Shown here: piece after piece, positions 45,703-56,632 of the stretch
How positions within the stretch are numbered: position 1 is the stretch's first letter
Layout of the letters: the number at the start of each line of letters is the position of its first letter
Assembly (NCBI RefSeq): GCF_003952425.1
Contig: NZ_CP034449.1
Coordinates: 5,506,001-5,570,000, forward strand
DNA from: Mesorhizobium sp. M2A.F.Ca.ET.046.03.2.1
GTDB lineage: Bacteria; Pseudomonadota; Alphaproteobacteria; Rhizobiales; Rhizobiaceae
Direction: 5' to 3'
DNA length: 64,000 nt
Made by a program: the position numbers and the translations under genes
Notes under the pieces: model-generated
What the model saw: only the letters and a program-made list of their open reading frames with translations
What the model was told of the DNA's origin: nothing
The model's database searches: none

Positions 45703-47132
45703 ACCTGCTGTGGACGTCGGAAGCGCTGGTCGAAGCCATGGAAGGCAGGCCCATCGGCTCGCTGCCGGAGGGCATCACCGGTATTTCGATCGACAGCCGC
45801 AGCCTGGAGCCGGGAAACGCCTTCTTCGCCATCAAGGGCGAGGCGATGGACGGCCATGATTTCGCGACAGCCGCGGTCAAGGCCGGAGCGGCCGTGCTGG
45901 TCGTCGCCGAGGGCAAGCTGCCCTCGCTCGGCCGGCTGACGGCGCCGATGATCGTCGTGCAGGACGTGCTTGCGGCCCTTGAGAAGCTCGGTGTGGCGGC
46001 CCGCGCCCGCTCGAAGGCCCGGATCATCGCGGTCACCGGCTCGGCCGGCAAGACAACCACCAAAGAAGCGCTGCGCCATGTGCTGTCGGCGGTCGGCAAG
46101 GTGCACGCCTCGGCGCAGTCGTTCAACAATCATTGGGGCGTGCCGCTGACGCTGGCGCGTATGCCGCAGGACTGCGACTTCGCGATCTTCGAGATCGGCA
46201 TGAACCATTCCGGCGAGATCAGGCCGCTGGTCAGGATGGTCAGGCCGCATGTCGCCATCGTGACGATGATTGCCGCCGCCCATCTCGGCTTCTTCAAGAA
46301 TCTGGACGAGATCGCCAGGGCGAAGGCGGAGATCTTCGAGGGCTTGGAGCCCGACGGCGCCGCGCTGCTCAATCGTGACGACCAGCGCTGGAAGCTGCTT
46401 GAGAAGATGGCGAAGGAGGCCGGCGTCGAGCACGTCTTCGGCTTCGGCGAGAATGCCCGTTCAACCTTCCGGCTGACCGGCTGCGAGCTCTACGCCGATC
46501 ACTCAGACATCACCGCCAAAATCGGCAAGCAGGATGTTGCAGCGCGTGTCGGGGCTCCCGGTCGCCACATGGTGCAGAATGTATTGGCCGTGCTGGGTGC
46601 TGCCAAGCTCGTCGGCGCCGATCTCGACAAGGTTGCGGCGGCGCTTGCCGACCTGTCGCCCGAACGCGGGCGTGGCCGGCGCCATGTCCTGCGCCATCCA
46701 AATGGACCGATCACGCTGATCGACGAGAGCTACAACGCCAATCCGGCGTCGATGGCGGCGGCGATGGCGCTGCTCAACGCTACGCCCGTCTCGGGGGAGG
46801 GCCGGCGCATCGCGGTGCTGGGTGACATGCTGGAGCTTGGCGGCCATTCGGCGAAGCTCCATGCGGCGCTGGCCGAACTGATCGTCGGCACAGGCACGCG
46901 CAATGTCTTTCTCGGCGGGCCGGAAATGCAGGCGCTGGCCGAGGTTTTGCCGGCCGATGTCCAGACCGAGCACCGGGCAGGCGTCGAGGAACTGAAGCCG
47001 ATCGTGATCGCTGCGCTCAGGCCCGGCGACGTGGTGATGGTCAAATCGTCGAAAGGCATCGGCTTTTCAAAGCTGGTCGAGGCATTGCTCGGCAAATTTC
47101 CGGCGGAAGCCACAAACATTGAACCGACTTGA
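45699..47132 (+). CDS. murF: UDP-MurNAc-tripeptide:D-Ala-D-Ala ligase MurF
   Basis: A 477-residue Mur ligase that adds D-Ala-D-Ala to the tripeptide, completing the cytoplasmic precursor. The first domain has [27 protein letters not shown]; the ATP loop is [13 protein letters not shown], with [14 protein letters not shown] and [10 protein letters not shown] following; [11 protein letters not shown] is the C-terminal block. Coupled to murE by ATGA. The D-Ala-D-Ala comes from Ddl, also encoded in this window. Confidence 0.96.
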   Translation: MNLLWTSEALVEAMEGRPIGSLPEGITGISIDSRSLEPGNAFFAIKGEAMDGHDFATAAVKAGAAVLVVAEGKLPSLGRLTAPMIVVQDVLAALEKLGVAARARSKARIIAVTGSAGKTTTKEALRHVLSAVGKVHASAQSFNNHWGVPLTLARMPQDCDFAIFEIGMNHSGEIRPLVRMVRPHVAIVTMIAAAHLGFFKNLDEIARAKAEIFEGLEPDGAALLNRDDQRWKLLEKMAKEAGVEHVFGFGENARSTFRLTGCELYADHSDITAKIGKQDVAARVGAPGRHMVQNVLAVLGAAKLVGADLDKVAAALADLSPERGRGRRHVLRHPNGPITLIDESYNANPASMAAAMALLNATPVSGEGRRIAVLGDMLELGGHSAKLHAALAELIVGTGTRNVFLGGPEMQALAEVLPADVQTEHRAGVEELKPIVIAALRPGDVVMVKSSKGIGFSKLVEALLGKFPAEATNIEPT

Positions 47133-47158
47133 GGTCGGCTCCGGGGGACGGAAGGACC

Positions 47159-48241
47159 ATGTTCACACTGCTCGTCGATTTCGCGGACAAGATCTCGTTC
47201 TTCAACGTCTTCCGCTACATCACCTTCCGCACCGGCGGCGCGCTGATCACCTCGGCGCTGATCGTCTTCATCTTCGGGCCGACGATCATCAATTCGCTGC
47301 GCCTGCGGCAAGGCAAGGGCCAGCCGATCCGCGCCGACGGCCCGCAGACGCATTTCAAGAAGGCTGGAACACCGACCATGGGCGGGCTGATGACCCTGTC
47401 CGGCATCATCGGCTCGTCGCTCTTATGGGCGAATCTATCCTCGATCTATGTCTGGGTTGTGCTGCTGGTCACCGTCGGCTTCGGCTCGATCGGCTTCTAC
47501 GACGACTATCTCAAGGTCACCAAGCAGTCGCATCTGGGCTTCTCCGGCAAGGCGAGGCTGGCGATCGAATTCGTCATCGCGGCCATCGCCGCCTGGGTGA
47601 TCATGCATAATGGCCAGGCGCCTTTCTCGTCGTCCCTGACCTTCCCTTTCGCCAAGGAGTTCCTGATCAACCTCGGCTGGTTCTTCGTGCCGTTCTCCTG
47701 CTTCGTCATCGTCGGCGCCGGCAATGCGGTCAATCTGACCGACGGTCTCGACGGCCTGGCGATCGTGCCGATCATGATCGCGGCGGCGTCTTTCGGCGTC
47801 ATCGCCTATCTCTCGGGCAACGCGGTCTTCGCCGAATATCTGCAGATCCATTTCGTTCCCGGCACCGGCGAGCTCGCCGTCGTGCTCGGCGCGGTGATCG
47901 GCGCCGGCCTCGGCTTCCTCTGGTTCAATGCCCCGCCGGCCGCGATCTTCATGGGCGACACCGGCTCGCTGGCGATGGGCGGCCTGATCGGCACCATCGC
48001 CGTCGCCACCAAGCACGAGATCGTGCTGGTCATTGTCGGCGGCCTGTTCGTGGTCGAGATCTTCTCGGTCATCATCCAGGTCGGCTATTTCAAGATGACC
48101 GGCAAGCGCGTCTTCCTGATGGCGCCGATCCATCACCATTTCGAAAAGCTCGGCTGGACCGAAAGCCAGGTGGTGATCCGCTTCTGGATCATCGCCGTCA
48201 TCCTGGCGCTGGTCGGCCTCTCCACCCTCAAGCTCAGATAG
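47159..48241 (+). CDS. mraY: Phospho-MurNAc-pentapeptide translocase MraY
   Basis: A 360-residue enzyme with ten membrane segments that moves phospho-MurNAc-pentapeptide onto undecaprenyl phosphate, making lipid I. The conserved motifs [26 protein letters not shown] (Asp pair), [10 protein letters not shown] and MGDTGSLA with APIHHHFE near the end are all present. Start at ATG 47159 with GGAAGGA upstream; an upstream in-frame start at 47129 would be ten codons longer. Confidence 0.97.
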   Translation: MFTLLVDFADKISFFNVFRYITFRTGGALITSALIVFIFGPTIINSLRLRQGKGQPIRADGPQTHFKKAGTPTMGGLMTLSGIIGSSLLWANLSSIYVWVVLLVTVGFGSIGFYDDYLKVTKQSHLGFSGKARLAIEFVIAAIAAWVIMHNGQAPFSSSLTFPFAKEFLINLGWFFVPFSCFVIVGAGNAVNLTDGLDGLAIVPIMIAAASFGVIAYLSGNAVFAEYLQIHFVPGTGELAVVLGAVIGAGLGFLWFNAPPAAIFMGDTGSLAMGGLIGTIAVATKHEIVLVIVGGLFVVEIFSVIIQVGYFKMTGKRVFLMAPIHHHFEKLGWTESQVVIRFWIIAVILALVGLSTLKLR

Positions 48242-48252
48242 GACCAGCCCGC

Positions 48253-49656
48253 TTGATCCCCGCCGCTTCCTTCTCAGGCAAACGCGTTTCGCTCTTCGGG
48301 CTCGGCGGCTCGGGGATTGCCACCGCGCATGCGCTGATCGCGGGCGGTGCCGAGGTGCTGGCCTGGGACGACAATCCTGAAAGTGTCGCCAAGGCAGCGG
48401 CCGCGGGCATCGCGACGGGCGATCTGCGCGCCGCCGATTGGCCGCGCTTCGCCGCCTTCGTGCTGTCGCCAGGGGTGCCGCTGACGCATCCGAAGCCGCA
48501 TTGGACGGTGGAGCTGGCGCGCGGCGCCGGCGTCGAGGTGATCGGCGATATCGAGCTGTTCTGCCGCGAGCGCATCGCCCGCGCGCCGGCGGCACCCTTC
48601 ATCGCGATCACCGGCACCAACGGCAAATCGACGACGACGGCGCTGACGGCGCATATATTGAAGTCGGCGGGACGCGACACGCAGATGGGCGGTAATATCG
48701 GCCGCGCCATCATGACGCTCGATCCGCCCGAACCGAAGCGGCACTATGTGGTGGAGTGCTCCTCCTACCAGATCGACCTCGCGCCCTCGATCAACCCCAC
48801 CGCCGGCATCCTGCTCAACCTGACGCCCGATCATCTCGACCGGCACGGCACGATGGCGCATTACGCCTCGATCAAGGAAAGGCTGGTCGCCGGCTCAGAC
48901 ACCGCGATCGTCGGCGTCGACGATTCCTGGGGCGCCCAGATCGCCGACCGGCTGGAGCGGGCAGGGCGGCAGGTCACCCGCATTTCCAAGCGCCTGCCTT
49001 TGACCGACGGCTATTTCGCCGACGGCACCAATCTGATGGAAGCCGTGCATGGCCGCTACAGCCGCGTCGCCTTCCTCGAGGGCATCGGCTCGCTGCGTGG
49101 CCAGCATAATGCGCAGAATGCGCTGGCCGCCGTCGTTGCCTGCCTCAAGGTCGGGCTCGAGCTCGGCGAAATCCAGGCAGGGCTCGAAAGCTTTCCCGGG
49201 CTGGCGCACCGCATGGAACAGGTCGGCCGCAAGGGCCATGTGCTGTTCGTCAACGATTCCAAGGCGACCAATGCCGACGCGGCTGCTCCCGCGCTGTCAA
49301 GCTTCCCCAGCCGCATCTACTGGATTGCCGGCGGCCTGCCCAAGGAAGGCGGCATCGAGCCGTTGCGCGGCTTCTTCCCGCGCATCGCCAAGGCCTATCT
49401 GATCGGCGAGGCGGCGCCCGCCTTCGCGGCGACGCTCGGCGAAGCCGTGCCCTACGAGATATCGGGAACGCTGGCGGCGGCGGTCGAGCATGCCGCCCAT
49501 GACGCGGCGAGCGACGCCGGCGGCGAGGCCGTGGTGCTGCTTTCGCCGGCCTGCGCCAGTTTCGACCAGTTCAAGAATTTCGAAGTTCGCGGCGAAGCCT
49601 TCAGGCAAGCTGCGACTGCTATTGATGGTGTCAAACCCATCGGAGGGCCACTTTGA
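48253..49656 (+). CDS. murD: UDP-MurNAc-L-Ala:D-Glu ligase MurD
   Basis: A 467-residue Mur ligase adding D-Glu. The N-terminal Rossmann start [19 protein letters not shown] loop [27 protein letters not shown] and [11 protein letters not shown] are the diagnostic blocks. The start is a TTG at 48253, with AGGA about ten bases upstream; it gives the family-typical N terminus, and no ATG is suitably placed. The stop shares its last base with the ftsW ATG. Confidence 0.95.
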   Translation: MIPAASFSGKRVSLFGLGGSGIATAHALIAGGAEVLAWDDNPESVAKAAAAGIATGDLRAADWPRFAAFVLSPGVPLTHPKPHWTVELARGAGVEVIGDIELFCRERIARAPAAPFIAITGTNGKSTTTALTAHILKSAGRDTQMGGNIGRAIMTLDPPEPKRHYVVECSSYQIDLAPSINPTAGILLNLTPDHLDRHGTMAHYASIKERLVAGSDTAIVGVDDSWGAQIADRLERAGRQVTRISKRLPLTDGYFADGTNLMEAVHGRYSRVAFLEGIGSLRGQHNAQNALAAVVACLKVGLELGEIQAGLESFPGLAHRMEQVGRKGHVLFVNDSKATNADAAAPALSSFPSRIYWIAGGLPKEGGIEPLRGFFPRIAKAYLIGEAAPAFAATLGEAVPYEISGTLAAAVEHAAHDAASDAGGEAVVLLSPACASFDQFKNFEVRGEAFRQAATAIDGVKPIGGPL

Positions 49657-50807
49657 TGCAAAGCCGTCTCGACAAAAGTCCTGTCGCCACCTGGTGGTGG
49701 ACCATCGATCGCTGGTTCCTGGCGGCGTTCCTGTCGCTGATGGGACTGGGTATCGTGTTGTCCTTTGCCGCCAGCCCAGCGGTGGCCGAACGCATCGGCC
49801 TCAGCAGCTTTCACTTCGCCACCAGGCAGATCATCTTCACCATCCCGGCGCTCGCCGTGATGCTGGCGGTCTCCTTCCTGCAGGCGAGGCAGATAAGGCG
49901 CATGTCGCTGGTGCTGATCTGTGTCATGCTGGTGCTGATGGTGGCAGTGCTCTACGTCGGTGTCGAGGTGAAGGGCGCGCGGCGTTGGGTGTCGCTGGCC
50001 GGCCTGTCCATCCAGCCGTCCGAGTTCCTGAAGCCGGCCTTCGTCATCATCTGCGCCTGGCTGTTTGCCGAGCATAAGCGCCAGCTCGACATCCCCGGCA
50101 ATCTGTTCGCCCTCCTGCTTCTGGTCCTCGTGGTTTCTCTTCTGGTCGCCCAGCCCGATCTTGGCCAGACCATGCTGGTCACCGGCACCTGGGGCGTTAT
50201 GTTCTTCATGGCCGGCCTGCCGTGGCTGTGGATCATAGCCCTCGGCATCACCGGTGCGAGTGGCCTGTTCGCCGCTTATACGGTGTTCCCGCACGTTGCC
50301 TTGCGCATCAACAAGTTCCTGACCGGCGAGGGCGATACGTTTCAGGTCGATATGGGCCGCGAGGCGCTGATTAACGGCAGCTGGTTCGGCGTTGGGCCGG
50401 GTGAGGGAACCGTCAAGCGCATTGTTCCGGATGCTCATACCGACTTCGTGTTCTCGGTCGCGGGCGAGGAATTCGGCCTGATCATGTGCTTCTTCATCAT
50501 GTCGATCTTCGCCTTCATCGTGCTGCGCGGCCTGAGCATCGCGCTCAAGGAGCATGACGATTTCACCCGCTACGCGGTGGGCGGTCTCGTCACCATCTTC
50601 GGCTTGCAGTCGGCAATCAACATGTGCGTCAACCTGCAGCTGATGCCCGCCAAGGGCATGACGCTGCCCTTCATCTCCTATGGCGGCTCCTCGCAGATCG
50701 CCATCGCCGTCTCGATGGGCATGGTGCTGGCATTGACGCGCAAGCGTCCGGAAAAGCGCAAGCAGATGGGCTTCGTCCTCGCGCAGCGCGCAATCCCGGC
50801 GGAATGA
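49656..50807 (+). CDS. ftsW: Septal peptidoglycan glycosyltransferase FtsW
   Basis: A 383-residue SEDS-family protein with about ten membrane segments that polymerises lipid II at the septum, working with FtsI. Conserved SEDS blocks: VKGARRWVSLAGLSIQPSEF, the WFGVGPGEGTVKRIVPDAHTDFVF stretch with the catalytic Asp, and LPFISYGGSS. Start at ATG 49656 (TTGATG, sharing A with the murD TGA), with GGAGGG upstream. Confidence 0.95.
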   Translation: MQSRLDKSPVATWWWTIDRWFLAAFLSLMGLGIVLSFAASPAVAERIGLSSFHFATRQIIFTIPALAVMLAVSFLQARQIRRMSLVLICVMLVLMVAVLYVGVEVKGARRWVSLAGLSIQPSEFLKPAFVIICAWLFAEHKRQLDIPGNLFALLLLVLVVSLLVAQPDLGQTMLVTGTWGVMFFMAGLPWLWIIALGITGASGLFAAYTVFPHVALRINKFLTGEGDTFQVDMGREALINGSWFGVGPGEGTVKRIVPDAHTDFVFSVAGEEFGLIMCFFIMSIFAFIVLRGLSIALKEHDDFTRYAVGGLVTIFGLQSAINMCVNLQLMPAKGMTLPFISYGGSSQIAIAVSMGMVLALTRKRPEKRKQMGFVLAQRAIPAE

Positions 50808-50813
50808 GGCGGG

Positions 50814-51938
50814 ATGGCGAAGGGAGTCATCCTGCTTGCAGCCGGCGGAACGGGCGGACACCTGTTTCCGGCCGAGGCGCTCGCGCATGAGCTGATCGAA
50901 CGCGGCTGGAAGGTGCATCTTGCCACCGACCGGCGCGCCGAGCGCTATTCCGGACAGTTTCCCGCCGCCGACATCCATGCGGTCCCGTCGGCGACGCTGG
51001 GCTCGAAAAATCCGGTCGCCGTGGTCTCGGCGTTCTGGAAGATCTGGCAGGGCGTGCGCGAAGCAAGCCGGATCATCGCCCGGATCAAGCCGGAGGCGGT
51101 CGTCGGCTTCGGCGGCTATCCGACGCTGCCGCCGCTCTATGCGGCGACAAGGCGCAAGGTGCCGACGCTGATCCACGAGCAGAACGCCGTCATGGGTCGT
51201 GCCAACAAGGCGCTTGCCGGCCGCGTCGACGCGATTGCCGGCGGCTTCCTGCCGGAAGGCGCGAGCGCCGACGGCGCAAAGACGGTGACCACCGGCAATC
51301 CGGTGAGGCCGCAGGTGCTCGAGGCAGCGAAGACGCCCTATGCGGCATCGAACGAAGGCGAGCCGTTCCGCCTGCTGGTGTTCGGCGGCAGCCAGGGCGC
51401 GCAGTTCTTTTCCGATGCGGTTCCGGCGGCGGTCGCGCTGTTGCCGCAAGACCTGCGCAAGCGCCTGGTGATCACGCAGCAGGCGCGCGCGGAGGATGTG
51501 GCGCGGGTGAAGGCGGCTTATGCCGAGCTCGGCGTCGACGTCCAGGTCTCGCCCTTCTTTACCGACATGGCGGCGCGCATGGCGGCGGCGCATCTGGTGA
51601 TGTCGCGCTCCGGCGCCTCCACGGTTTCGGAGATCGCGGTCATCGGCCGGCCGGCGCTGCTGGTTCCTTATCCGCACGCGCTCGACCACGATCAGGCGGC
51701 GAATGCCGCGGCCCTTGCCGCAGCCGGCGGCGCCGAGCTCCATCCGCAGTCGACGCTGTCGGCCGAACGGATTGCGCAGCTGATCGGCGGGCTGATGCAG
51801 GACCCGGACCGGCTGGCGGCCATGGCCGCCGCAGCCCGTTCGGCCGGGAAACCGAACGCGGCGCGGTTGCTCGCCGATCTGACAGAGGCTATTGCGTCCG
51901 GCAAAACGGTTTCGGACTATAGGAGGACGCGCGCATGA
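50814..51938 (+). CDS. murG: UDP-GlcNAc:lipid I GlcNAc-transferase MurG
   Basis: A 374-residue peripheral membrane glycosyltransferase (GT-B fold) that makes lipid [18 protein letters not shown] is the N-terminal G loop, [14 protein letters not shown] and [12 protein letters not shown] are hallmarks, and [25 protein letters not shown] binds UDP-GlcNAc in the C domain. It follows ftsW by six bases and overlaps murC by ATGA. Confidence 0.96.
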   Translation: MAKGVILLAAGGTGGHLFPAEALAHELIERGWKVHLATDRRAERYSGQFPAADIHAVPSATLGSKNPVAVVSAFWKIWQGVREASRIIARIKPEAVVGFGGYPTLPPLYAATRRKVPTLIHEQNAVMGRANKALAGRVDAIAGGFLPEGASADGAKTVTTGNPVRPQVLEAAKTPYAASNEGEPFRLLVFGGSQGAQFFSDAVPAAVALLPQDLRKRLVITQQARAEDVARVKAAYAELGVDVQVSPFFTDMAARMAAAHLVMSRSGASTVSEIAVIGRPALLVPYPHALDHDQAANAAALAAAGGAELHPQSTLSAERIAQLIGGLMQDPDRLAAMAAAARSAGKPNAARLLADLTEAIASGKTVSDYRRTRA

Positions 51939-53341
51939 AGATGCCGCAGACGATCGGCCTTGTGCATTTCATCGGCATCGGCGGCATCGGCATGAGTGGC
52001 ATCGCCGAGGTGCTGCACAATCTCGGCTATAAGGTGCAGGGTTCCGACCAGGCCGACGGCGCCAATGTGCAGCGGTTGCGCGACAAGGGCATCGAATGCT
52101 TCGTCGGCCACAAGGCCGAGAATCTCGGCGATGCCGAAGTCGTCGTCGTTTCGACCGCGATCAAGAAATCCAACCCGGAACTGAGGGCTGCGCGGGAGAA
52201 GTTGCTTCCGATCGTGCGCCGGGCCGAGATGCTGGCCGAATTGATGCGCTTTCGCCAGGCGGTCGCCATCGGCGGCACGCATGGCAAGACGACGACCACC
52301 TCGATGGTGGCGACGCTGCTCGAGGCCGGCGGGCTCGATCCGACCGTCATCAACGGCGGCATCATCAACGCCTACGGCACCAATGCGCGCATGGGCGACG
52401 GCGAGTGGATGGTGGTCGAGGCGGATGAGAGCGACGGCACCTTCCTGAAACTGCCGGCCGACATCGCCGTCGTCACCAATATCGATCCTGAGCATCTCGA
52501 CCATTATGGCAGCTTCGACAAGGTGCGCGAGGCCTTCCGCCAGTTCGTCGAGAACGTGCCGTTCTACGGCTTCGGCGTGATGTGCACCGATCATCCGGAG
52601 GTGCAGGCGCTGGTCGGCCGCATCGAGGACCGCCGCGTCATCACCTATGGCGAGAACGCGCAGGCCGATGTTCGCTTCACCAACCATCGCATGCTGGGCG
52701 CGATCTCGGAGTTCGACGTCTTGATCCGCGACCGCAAGGGGCGCGGCACCGCGACGATAACCGGCCTGCGCCTGCCTATGCCCGGCAAGCACAACGTCTC
52801 CAACGCGACGGCGGCGATCGCGGTCGCGCACGAGCTCGGCCTGTCGGATGACGCGATCAAGAAAGGTCTGTCGTCCTTCGCCGGCGTCAAGCGGCGCTTC
52901 ACACACACCGGCTCGTGGAACGGTGTCGAGGTGTTCGACGATTACGGCCATCATCCGGTGGAGATCGCGGCAGTGCTGAAGGCTGCGCGCAGCGCCACCA
53001 AAGGGCGCGTGATTGCCATCGCGCAACCGCATCGCTTCACCAGGCTGCACGATCTGTTCAACGAATTCTCCGTCTGCTTCAACGACGCGGATACGGTGAT
53101 GGTCGCGCCGGTCTATGCGGCAGGCGAGGAGCCTATCGAAGGCGTGACCTCGGATGCGCTGGTTGCGCGCATCCGTTCTGGCGGCCATCGCGACGCGCGC
53201 TATATCGATGGCCCGGCGGCGATCGCCCCAGCCATTCGCGAGCTCGCCAAGCCCGGCGATTTCGTCGTCTTCCTCGGCGCCGGCAACATAACGCAATGGG
53301 CTTACGCGCTGCCCAAGGAACTTGGCGGGACGCCCTCATGA
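51935..53341 (+). CDS. murC: UDP-MurNAc:L-Ala ligase MurC
   Basis: A 468-residue Mur ligase that starts the peptide with L-Ala. [17 protein letters not shown] begins the Rossmann domain, [11 protein letters not shown] is the ATP loop, [25 protein letters not shown] the central block and [10 protein letters not shown] the C-terminal one. Coupled to murG; its TGA overlaps the murB ATGATG. Confidence 0.96.
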   Translation: MKMPQTIGLVHFIGIGGIGMSGIAEVLHNLGYKVQGSDQADGANVQRLRDKGIECFVGHKAENLGDAEVVVVSTAIKKSNPELRAAREKLLPIVRRAEMLAELMRFRQAVAIGGTHGKTTTTSMVATLLEAGGLDPTVINGGIINAYGTNARMGDGEWMVVEADESDGTFLKLPADIAVVTNIDPEHLDHYGSFDKVREAFRQFVENVPFYGFGVMCTDHPEVQALVGRIEDRRVITYGENAQADVRFTNHRMLGAISEFDVLIRDRKGRGTATITGLRLPMPGKHNVSNATAAIAVAHELGLSDDAIKKGLSSFAGVKRRFTHTGSWNGVEVFDDYGHHPVEIAAVLKAARSATKGRVIAIAQPHRFTRLHDLFNEFSVCFNDADTVMVAPVYAAGEEPIEGVTSDALVARIRSGGHRDARYIDGPAAIAPAIRELAKPGDFVVFLGAGNITQWAYALPKELGGTPS

Positions 53342-54303
53342 TGCGCGGCCAGGATCTCATCGACAAGCTCGGCGACAAGCTTTCGGGCCTGCGCGGCCGC
53401 ATCACGCCGAACGCCGAGATGGACAAGATCACCTGGTTCCGCGCCGGCGGCCTGGCGGAGGCGCTGTTCCAGCCGGCCGACGAGGAAGATCTCGCCGCCT
53501 TCCTGCGCGCCGTGCCGGAAGAGGTGCCGGTCATGGTGGTCGGCGTCGGCTCGAATCTCCTGGTGCGCGACGGCGGCATTCCCGGTTTCGTCGTCAGGCT
53601 CTCGGCCAAGGGCTTTGGCGAGGCCGAGGCCACCGGACCGACCACGATCAAGGCGGGTGCTGCAACCCCTGACAAGCGTGTCGCCGCCGTGGCGTGTGAA
53701 GCCGGCATCGGCGGCTTCCATTTCTACCATGGCATCCCCGGCGCCATTGGCGGCGCGCTCAGGATGAATGCGGGCGCCAACGGTGTGGAGACGCGGGAGC
53801 GCGTGGTGGAGGTGACGGCGCTGGATCGCAAGGGCAATCTCCACACGCTCAGCAATGCCGATATGGGTTATGCCTACCGCCACTCGTCCGCGCCCGCCGG
53901 ACTGATCTTCACCTCAGCCATCTTCGAAGGGTTTCCGGAAGACAAGGCGGCGATCAAGGCGGCGATGGATGCCGTGCAGAACCATCGCGATACGGTGCAG
54001 CCGATCCGCGAGAAAACCGGCGGCTCTACCTTCAAGAATCCGGAAGGCACCTCGGCCTGGAAGGAGATCGACAAGGCCGGCTGCCGCGGGCTGATGATCG
54101 GCGGCGCGCAGATGTCGCCGATGCATTGCAACTTCATGATCAACACCGGCACCGCGACCGGCTATGACCTCGAATATCTTGGCGAGACGGTGCGCGCGCG
54201 CGTGCTCGAGAATTCCGGCATCCGGCTGCACTGGGAGATCAAGCGCCTCGGCAATTTCCGGCCCGGTCATGAGGTGCAGGAGTTTCTCGGGCAACTCCTT
54301 TGA
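53338..54303 (+). CDS. murB: UDP-N-acetylenolpyruvoylglucosamine reductase MurB
   Basis: A 321-residue FAD enzyme that reduces UDP-GlcNAc-enolpyruvate to UDP-MurNAc with [26 protein letters not shown] and [19 protein letters not shown] form the FAD domain; [16 protein letters not shown] and the catalytic Ser in [10 protein letters not shown] are visible (type I/II arrangement with YRHSS). The start is the ATG 53338, overlapping the murC stop; the upstream open frame is a murC shadow. A family P repeat begins at its TGA. Confidence 0.95.
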   Translation: MMRGQDLIDKLGDKLSGLRGRITPNAEMDKITWFRAGGLAEALFQPADEEDLAAFLRAVPEEVPVMVVGVGSNLLVRDGGIPGFVVRLSAKGFGEAEATGPTTIKAGAATPDKRVAAVACEAGIGGFHFYHGIPGAIGGALRMNAGANGVETRERVVEVTALDRKGNLHTLSNADMGYAYRHSSAPAGLIFTSAIFEGFPEDKAAIKAAMDAVQNHRDTVQPIREKTGGSTFKNPEGTSAWKEIDKAGCRGLMIGGAQMSPMHCNFMINTGTATGYDLEYLGETVRARVLENSGIRLHWEIKRLGNFRPGHEVQEFLGQLL

Positions 54304-54459
54304 GGTGCGTTGATATTCAGGTGAGGCCGGCCTGCAAACGGCGGCTTCCTGCGCGTACTTTAGTACGCTCCGCTCCGGTTCTCGGATGCCACCTTGTTTG
54401 GTCGCTTCGCGCCCGTCTTCGACTCCGGCTCGGCCTGACCTGAATCTCAACGCACCTCA
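54301..54459. repeat. Palindromic repeat family P, copy B
   Basis: A 159-base element starting exactly at the murB TGA. The outer 9 bases TGAGGTGCG / CGCACCTCA pair perfectly and extend into TTGATATTCAGG / CCTGAATCTCAA. A perfect inner hairpin GCGTACT-TT-AGTACGC is at 54353-54368. Homologous to the copies at 17408 and 63724. Confidence 0.9.
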
Positions 54460-54709
54460 GCGAACTCGTTAAGTTCAAGTACTACTTGAACTTCGGTGCT
54501 TCGCGGCGGCCTCAACCGTTGCTGCAAAGACTCAACAACACACTTTTCTCGGCTGTTTTCGCGGAAAGTGAATCTCTCGGAATCATAGGCACTTGCCAGC
54601 GAATCAACTCTCTGATTCTCTGCCCTGAAGCGTTTCCTGATTTGAGTCGTTCGACGCGTTCAGCCGCGTTTTCCGTCTGGGGGGGCAACCTGCCGGAAGA
54701 CTCGGACTC
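54421..54709. promoter_or_regulatory. Cluster of ten GANTC (CcrM) sites upstream of ddl
   Basis: GANTC occurs at 54421, 54442, 54529, 54570, 54580, 54601, 54614, 54644, 54699 and 54705, that is ten times in 289 bases where about one is expected. CcrM methylates this site in alphaproteobacteria and GcrA-type control depends on it. The 470-base space before ddl has no other credible gene, so this is probably a cell-cycle-controlled promoter region. Confidence 0.6.
54471..54493. promoter_or_regulatory. Perfect 23-base palindrome between murB and ddl
   Basis: AAGTTCAAGTA-C-TACTTGAACTT: 11-base arms around one base. No T run follows, so it is more like a protein-binding site than a terminator. 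It stands 12 bases after repeat copy B and 281 bases before ddl. Confidence 0.6.
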
Positions 54710-54773
54710 AATGCTCGGGAATGCGGTGCGGGAATATCGGTTGCAGGCCCGGCGTGAGAGGGGATGACGGGAA

Positions 54774-55700
54774 ATGAAGAAGAAGCATGTGGCTGTTCTC
54801 CTCGGTGGATTCTCCTCGGAGCGGCCCGTGTCTCTGTCCTCGGGGAAGGCGTGTGCTGATGCGCTCGAGACTGAAGGCTATCAGGTCACCCGCGTCGATG
54901 TTTCGCGCGATGTTGGATCGGTGCTTGCCGAGCTCAAGCCCGACGTCGCCTTCAACGCGCTGCATGGCCCGTTCGGCGAGGACGGCACCATCCAGGGAAT
55001 TCTCGAATATCTCGCAATTCCCTACACTCATTCGGGCGTGCTCGCTTCGGCGCTGGCCATGAACAAGGAGCAGGCCAAGAAGGTTGCCAAGGCGGCCGGC
55101 ATTCCGGTCGCGGAATCCAAGGTGGTCAATCGCTTCGCCGTCAAGGATGCGCATCCGATGAAGCCGCCTTACGTGGTCAAGCCGGTCAATGAGGGATCGA
55201 GCTTCGGCGTCGTCATCGTGCATGAAGGGCAGTCGCATCCGCCGCAGGTGATCGGCTCGACCGAGTGGCAATATGGCGAGACCGTCATGGTCGAGCGCTA
55301 CATCCATGGGCGCGAATTGACCTGCGCGGTGATGGGCGACGTGGCGCTCGGCGTCTGCGAGATCATTCCGACCGGGCATTCCTTCTACGACTACGACTCA
55401 AAATACGTGCCGGGCGGATCAAAACACGAAATCCCTGCTAAAATTTCACCGAATATTTACCAAAAAATACAGACACTGGCCCTCAAGGCTCATCTTGCCA
55501 TTGGTTGCCGGGGCGTCTCCCGATCGGATTTCCGTTACGACGACCGTCACTCCGAAAACGGCGAGGTTGTCTGGCTCGAGGTCAACACTCAGCCGGGCAT
55601 GACGCCGACGTCTCTGGTGCCCGAAATCGCCGCGCAAGCGGGACACTCGTTCGGCGATTTGTTGAGTTGGATGGTGGAGGACGCTTCGTGTCTGCGTTGA
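54774..55700 (+). CDS. ddl: D-alanine--D-alanine ligase
   Basis: A 308-residue ATP-grasp enzyme that makes D-Ala-D-Ala for Mur[20 protein letters not shown] is the N-terminal block, [29 protein letters not shown] the substrate region, [11 protein letters not shown] the ATP-grasp loop and [18 protein letters not shown] the C-terminal active site. Start at ATG 54774. It overlaps ftsQ by 13 bases. A cell-cycle-type GANTC cluster lies upstream. Confidence 0.96.
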   Translation: MKKKHVAVLLGGFSSERPVSLSSGKACADALETEGYQVTRVDVSRDVGSVLAELKPDVAFNALHGPFGEDGTIQGILEYLAIPYTHSGVLASALAMNKEQAKKVAKAAGIPVAESKVVNRFAVKDAHPMKPPYVVKPVNEGSSFGVVIVHEGQSHPPQVIGSTEWQYGETVMVERYIHGRELTCAVMGDVALGVCEIIPTGHSFYDYDSKYVPGGSKHEIPAKISPNIYQKIQTLALKAHLAIGCRGVSRSDFRYDDRHSENGEVVWLEVNTQPGMTPTSLVPEIAAQAGHSFGDLLSWMVEDASCLR

Positions 55701-56632
55701 GGTGGGGACAGGGTAATGGCGGCAACGCGGCTGGTCCCGCGCTGTTCGGCGTGCCGCTGTCATTCGACCGTTTCGTCTTGCCGCGCCAGCTTCGCCGGCC
55801 GGTGCGCGTGCTGGCGCGCCTGTGCGGCGGCGAGTATGAGGCGCCGCGCTTTTCGGCGGCGATCCTTTCCGCCGCGCTCATCGCGTCGAGCAGCGCCTAT
55901 GGCGCTTTTCTTGGCGGCTACTCCGACAGCGTCGTGCAGGGCATCACTGCCCGCACCGGCTTTGCCGTCGACCAGATCAAGGTGGTCGGCAATCGTCAGA
56001 CGTCCGAGATCGACGTGCTCGACCGGCTCGGCCTCGACGGCTGGACATCGCTGATCGGCTTCGATGCCGAGGCCGCGCGCGAGCGCATCGCGACGCTGCC
56101 TTGGGTCGAGGGCGCGGCGGTCCGCAAGATCTACCCTCATACGCTGGAAGTGCGCATCGAGGAGCGCGAGCCCTTTGCGCTCTGGCAGCAGGGTACATCG
56201 GTTTCGGTGATCGAGCGGTCCGGCGAGGTGATCGCGCCGTTCTCGGGCGGCAAGCAGGCGCTGCTGCCGCTGATCATCGGTAGCGGCGCGCCGGCCATGG
56301 CGCCGGCCTTCCTCGACAAGATCAAGCGCTATCCCGAGCTTGCGGCGCGGGTCAAAGGTTATATCCGTGTCGGCGAGCGCCGCTGGGACATGAGGCTTGA
56401 GAACGGCATCACGATCAAGCTGCCGGAAGACGACGAGGACCGGGCGATCGCCGAACTCGTCAAGATCGACCACGACAACGGGCTTTTGACGCGCGACATC
56501 GCCGCCGTCGACATGCGGCTCCCCGACCGGCTGGTCGTGGAGCTTTCGCCGGAGGCGGCCACGCAGCGCGAAGCCGCGCTCAGCGACAAGCCGAAGAACC
56601 CGGCCAAGCGCAAGACGGGGACGAAGATATGA
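55688..56632 (+). CDS. ftsQ: Cell division protein FtsQ
   Basis: A 314-residue bitopic inner-membrane protein. A cytoplasmic N terminus of about 55 residues precedes one membrane segment ([19 protein letters not shown]), then a POTRA domain ([23 protein letters not shown]) and the FtsQ beta domain ([31 protein letters not shown]). It recruits FtsL/FtsB. I start at GTG 55688 with GGAGG seven bases upstream, in the end of ddl. The stop overlaps ftsA (ATGA). Confidence 0.93.
   Translation: MSALRWGQGNGGNAAGPALFGVPLSFDRFVLPRQLRRPVRVLARLCGGEYEAPRFSAAILSAALIASSSAYGAFLGGYSDSVVQGITARTGFAVDQIKVVGNRQTSEIDVLDRLGLDGWTSLIGFDAEAARERIATLPWVEGAAVRKIYPHTLEVRIEEREPFALWQQGTSVSVIERSGEVIAPFSGGKQALLPLIIGSGAPAMAPAFLDKIKRYPELAARVKGYIRVGERRWDMRLENGITIKLPEDDEDRAIAELVKIDHDNGLLTRDIAAVDMRLPDRLVVELSPEAATQREAALSDKPKNPAKRKTGTKI

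Noticed and set aside
53500..53760. A second FAD or oxidoreductase gene in the murB region
   Set aside because: Explained fully by murB; the other frames lack starts and motifs.
54486..54767. A 93-codon frame before ddl
   Set aside because: No motif, a GANTC-rich and non-coding look, no convincing ribosome site, and overlap with the palindrome; I treat the region as regulatory.
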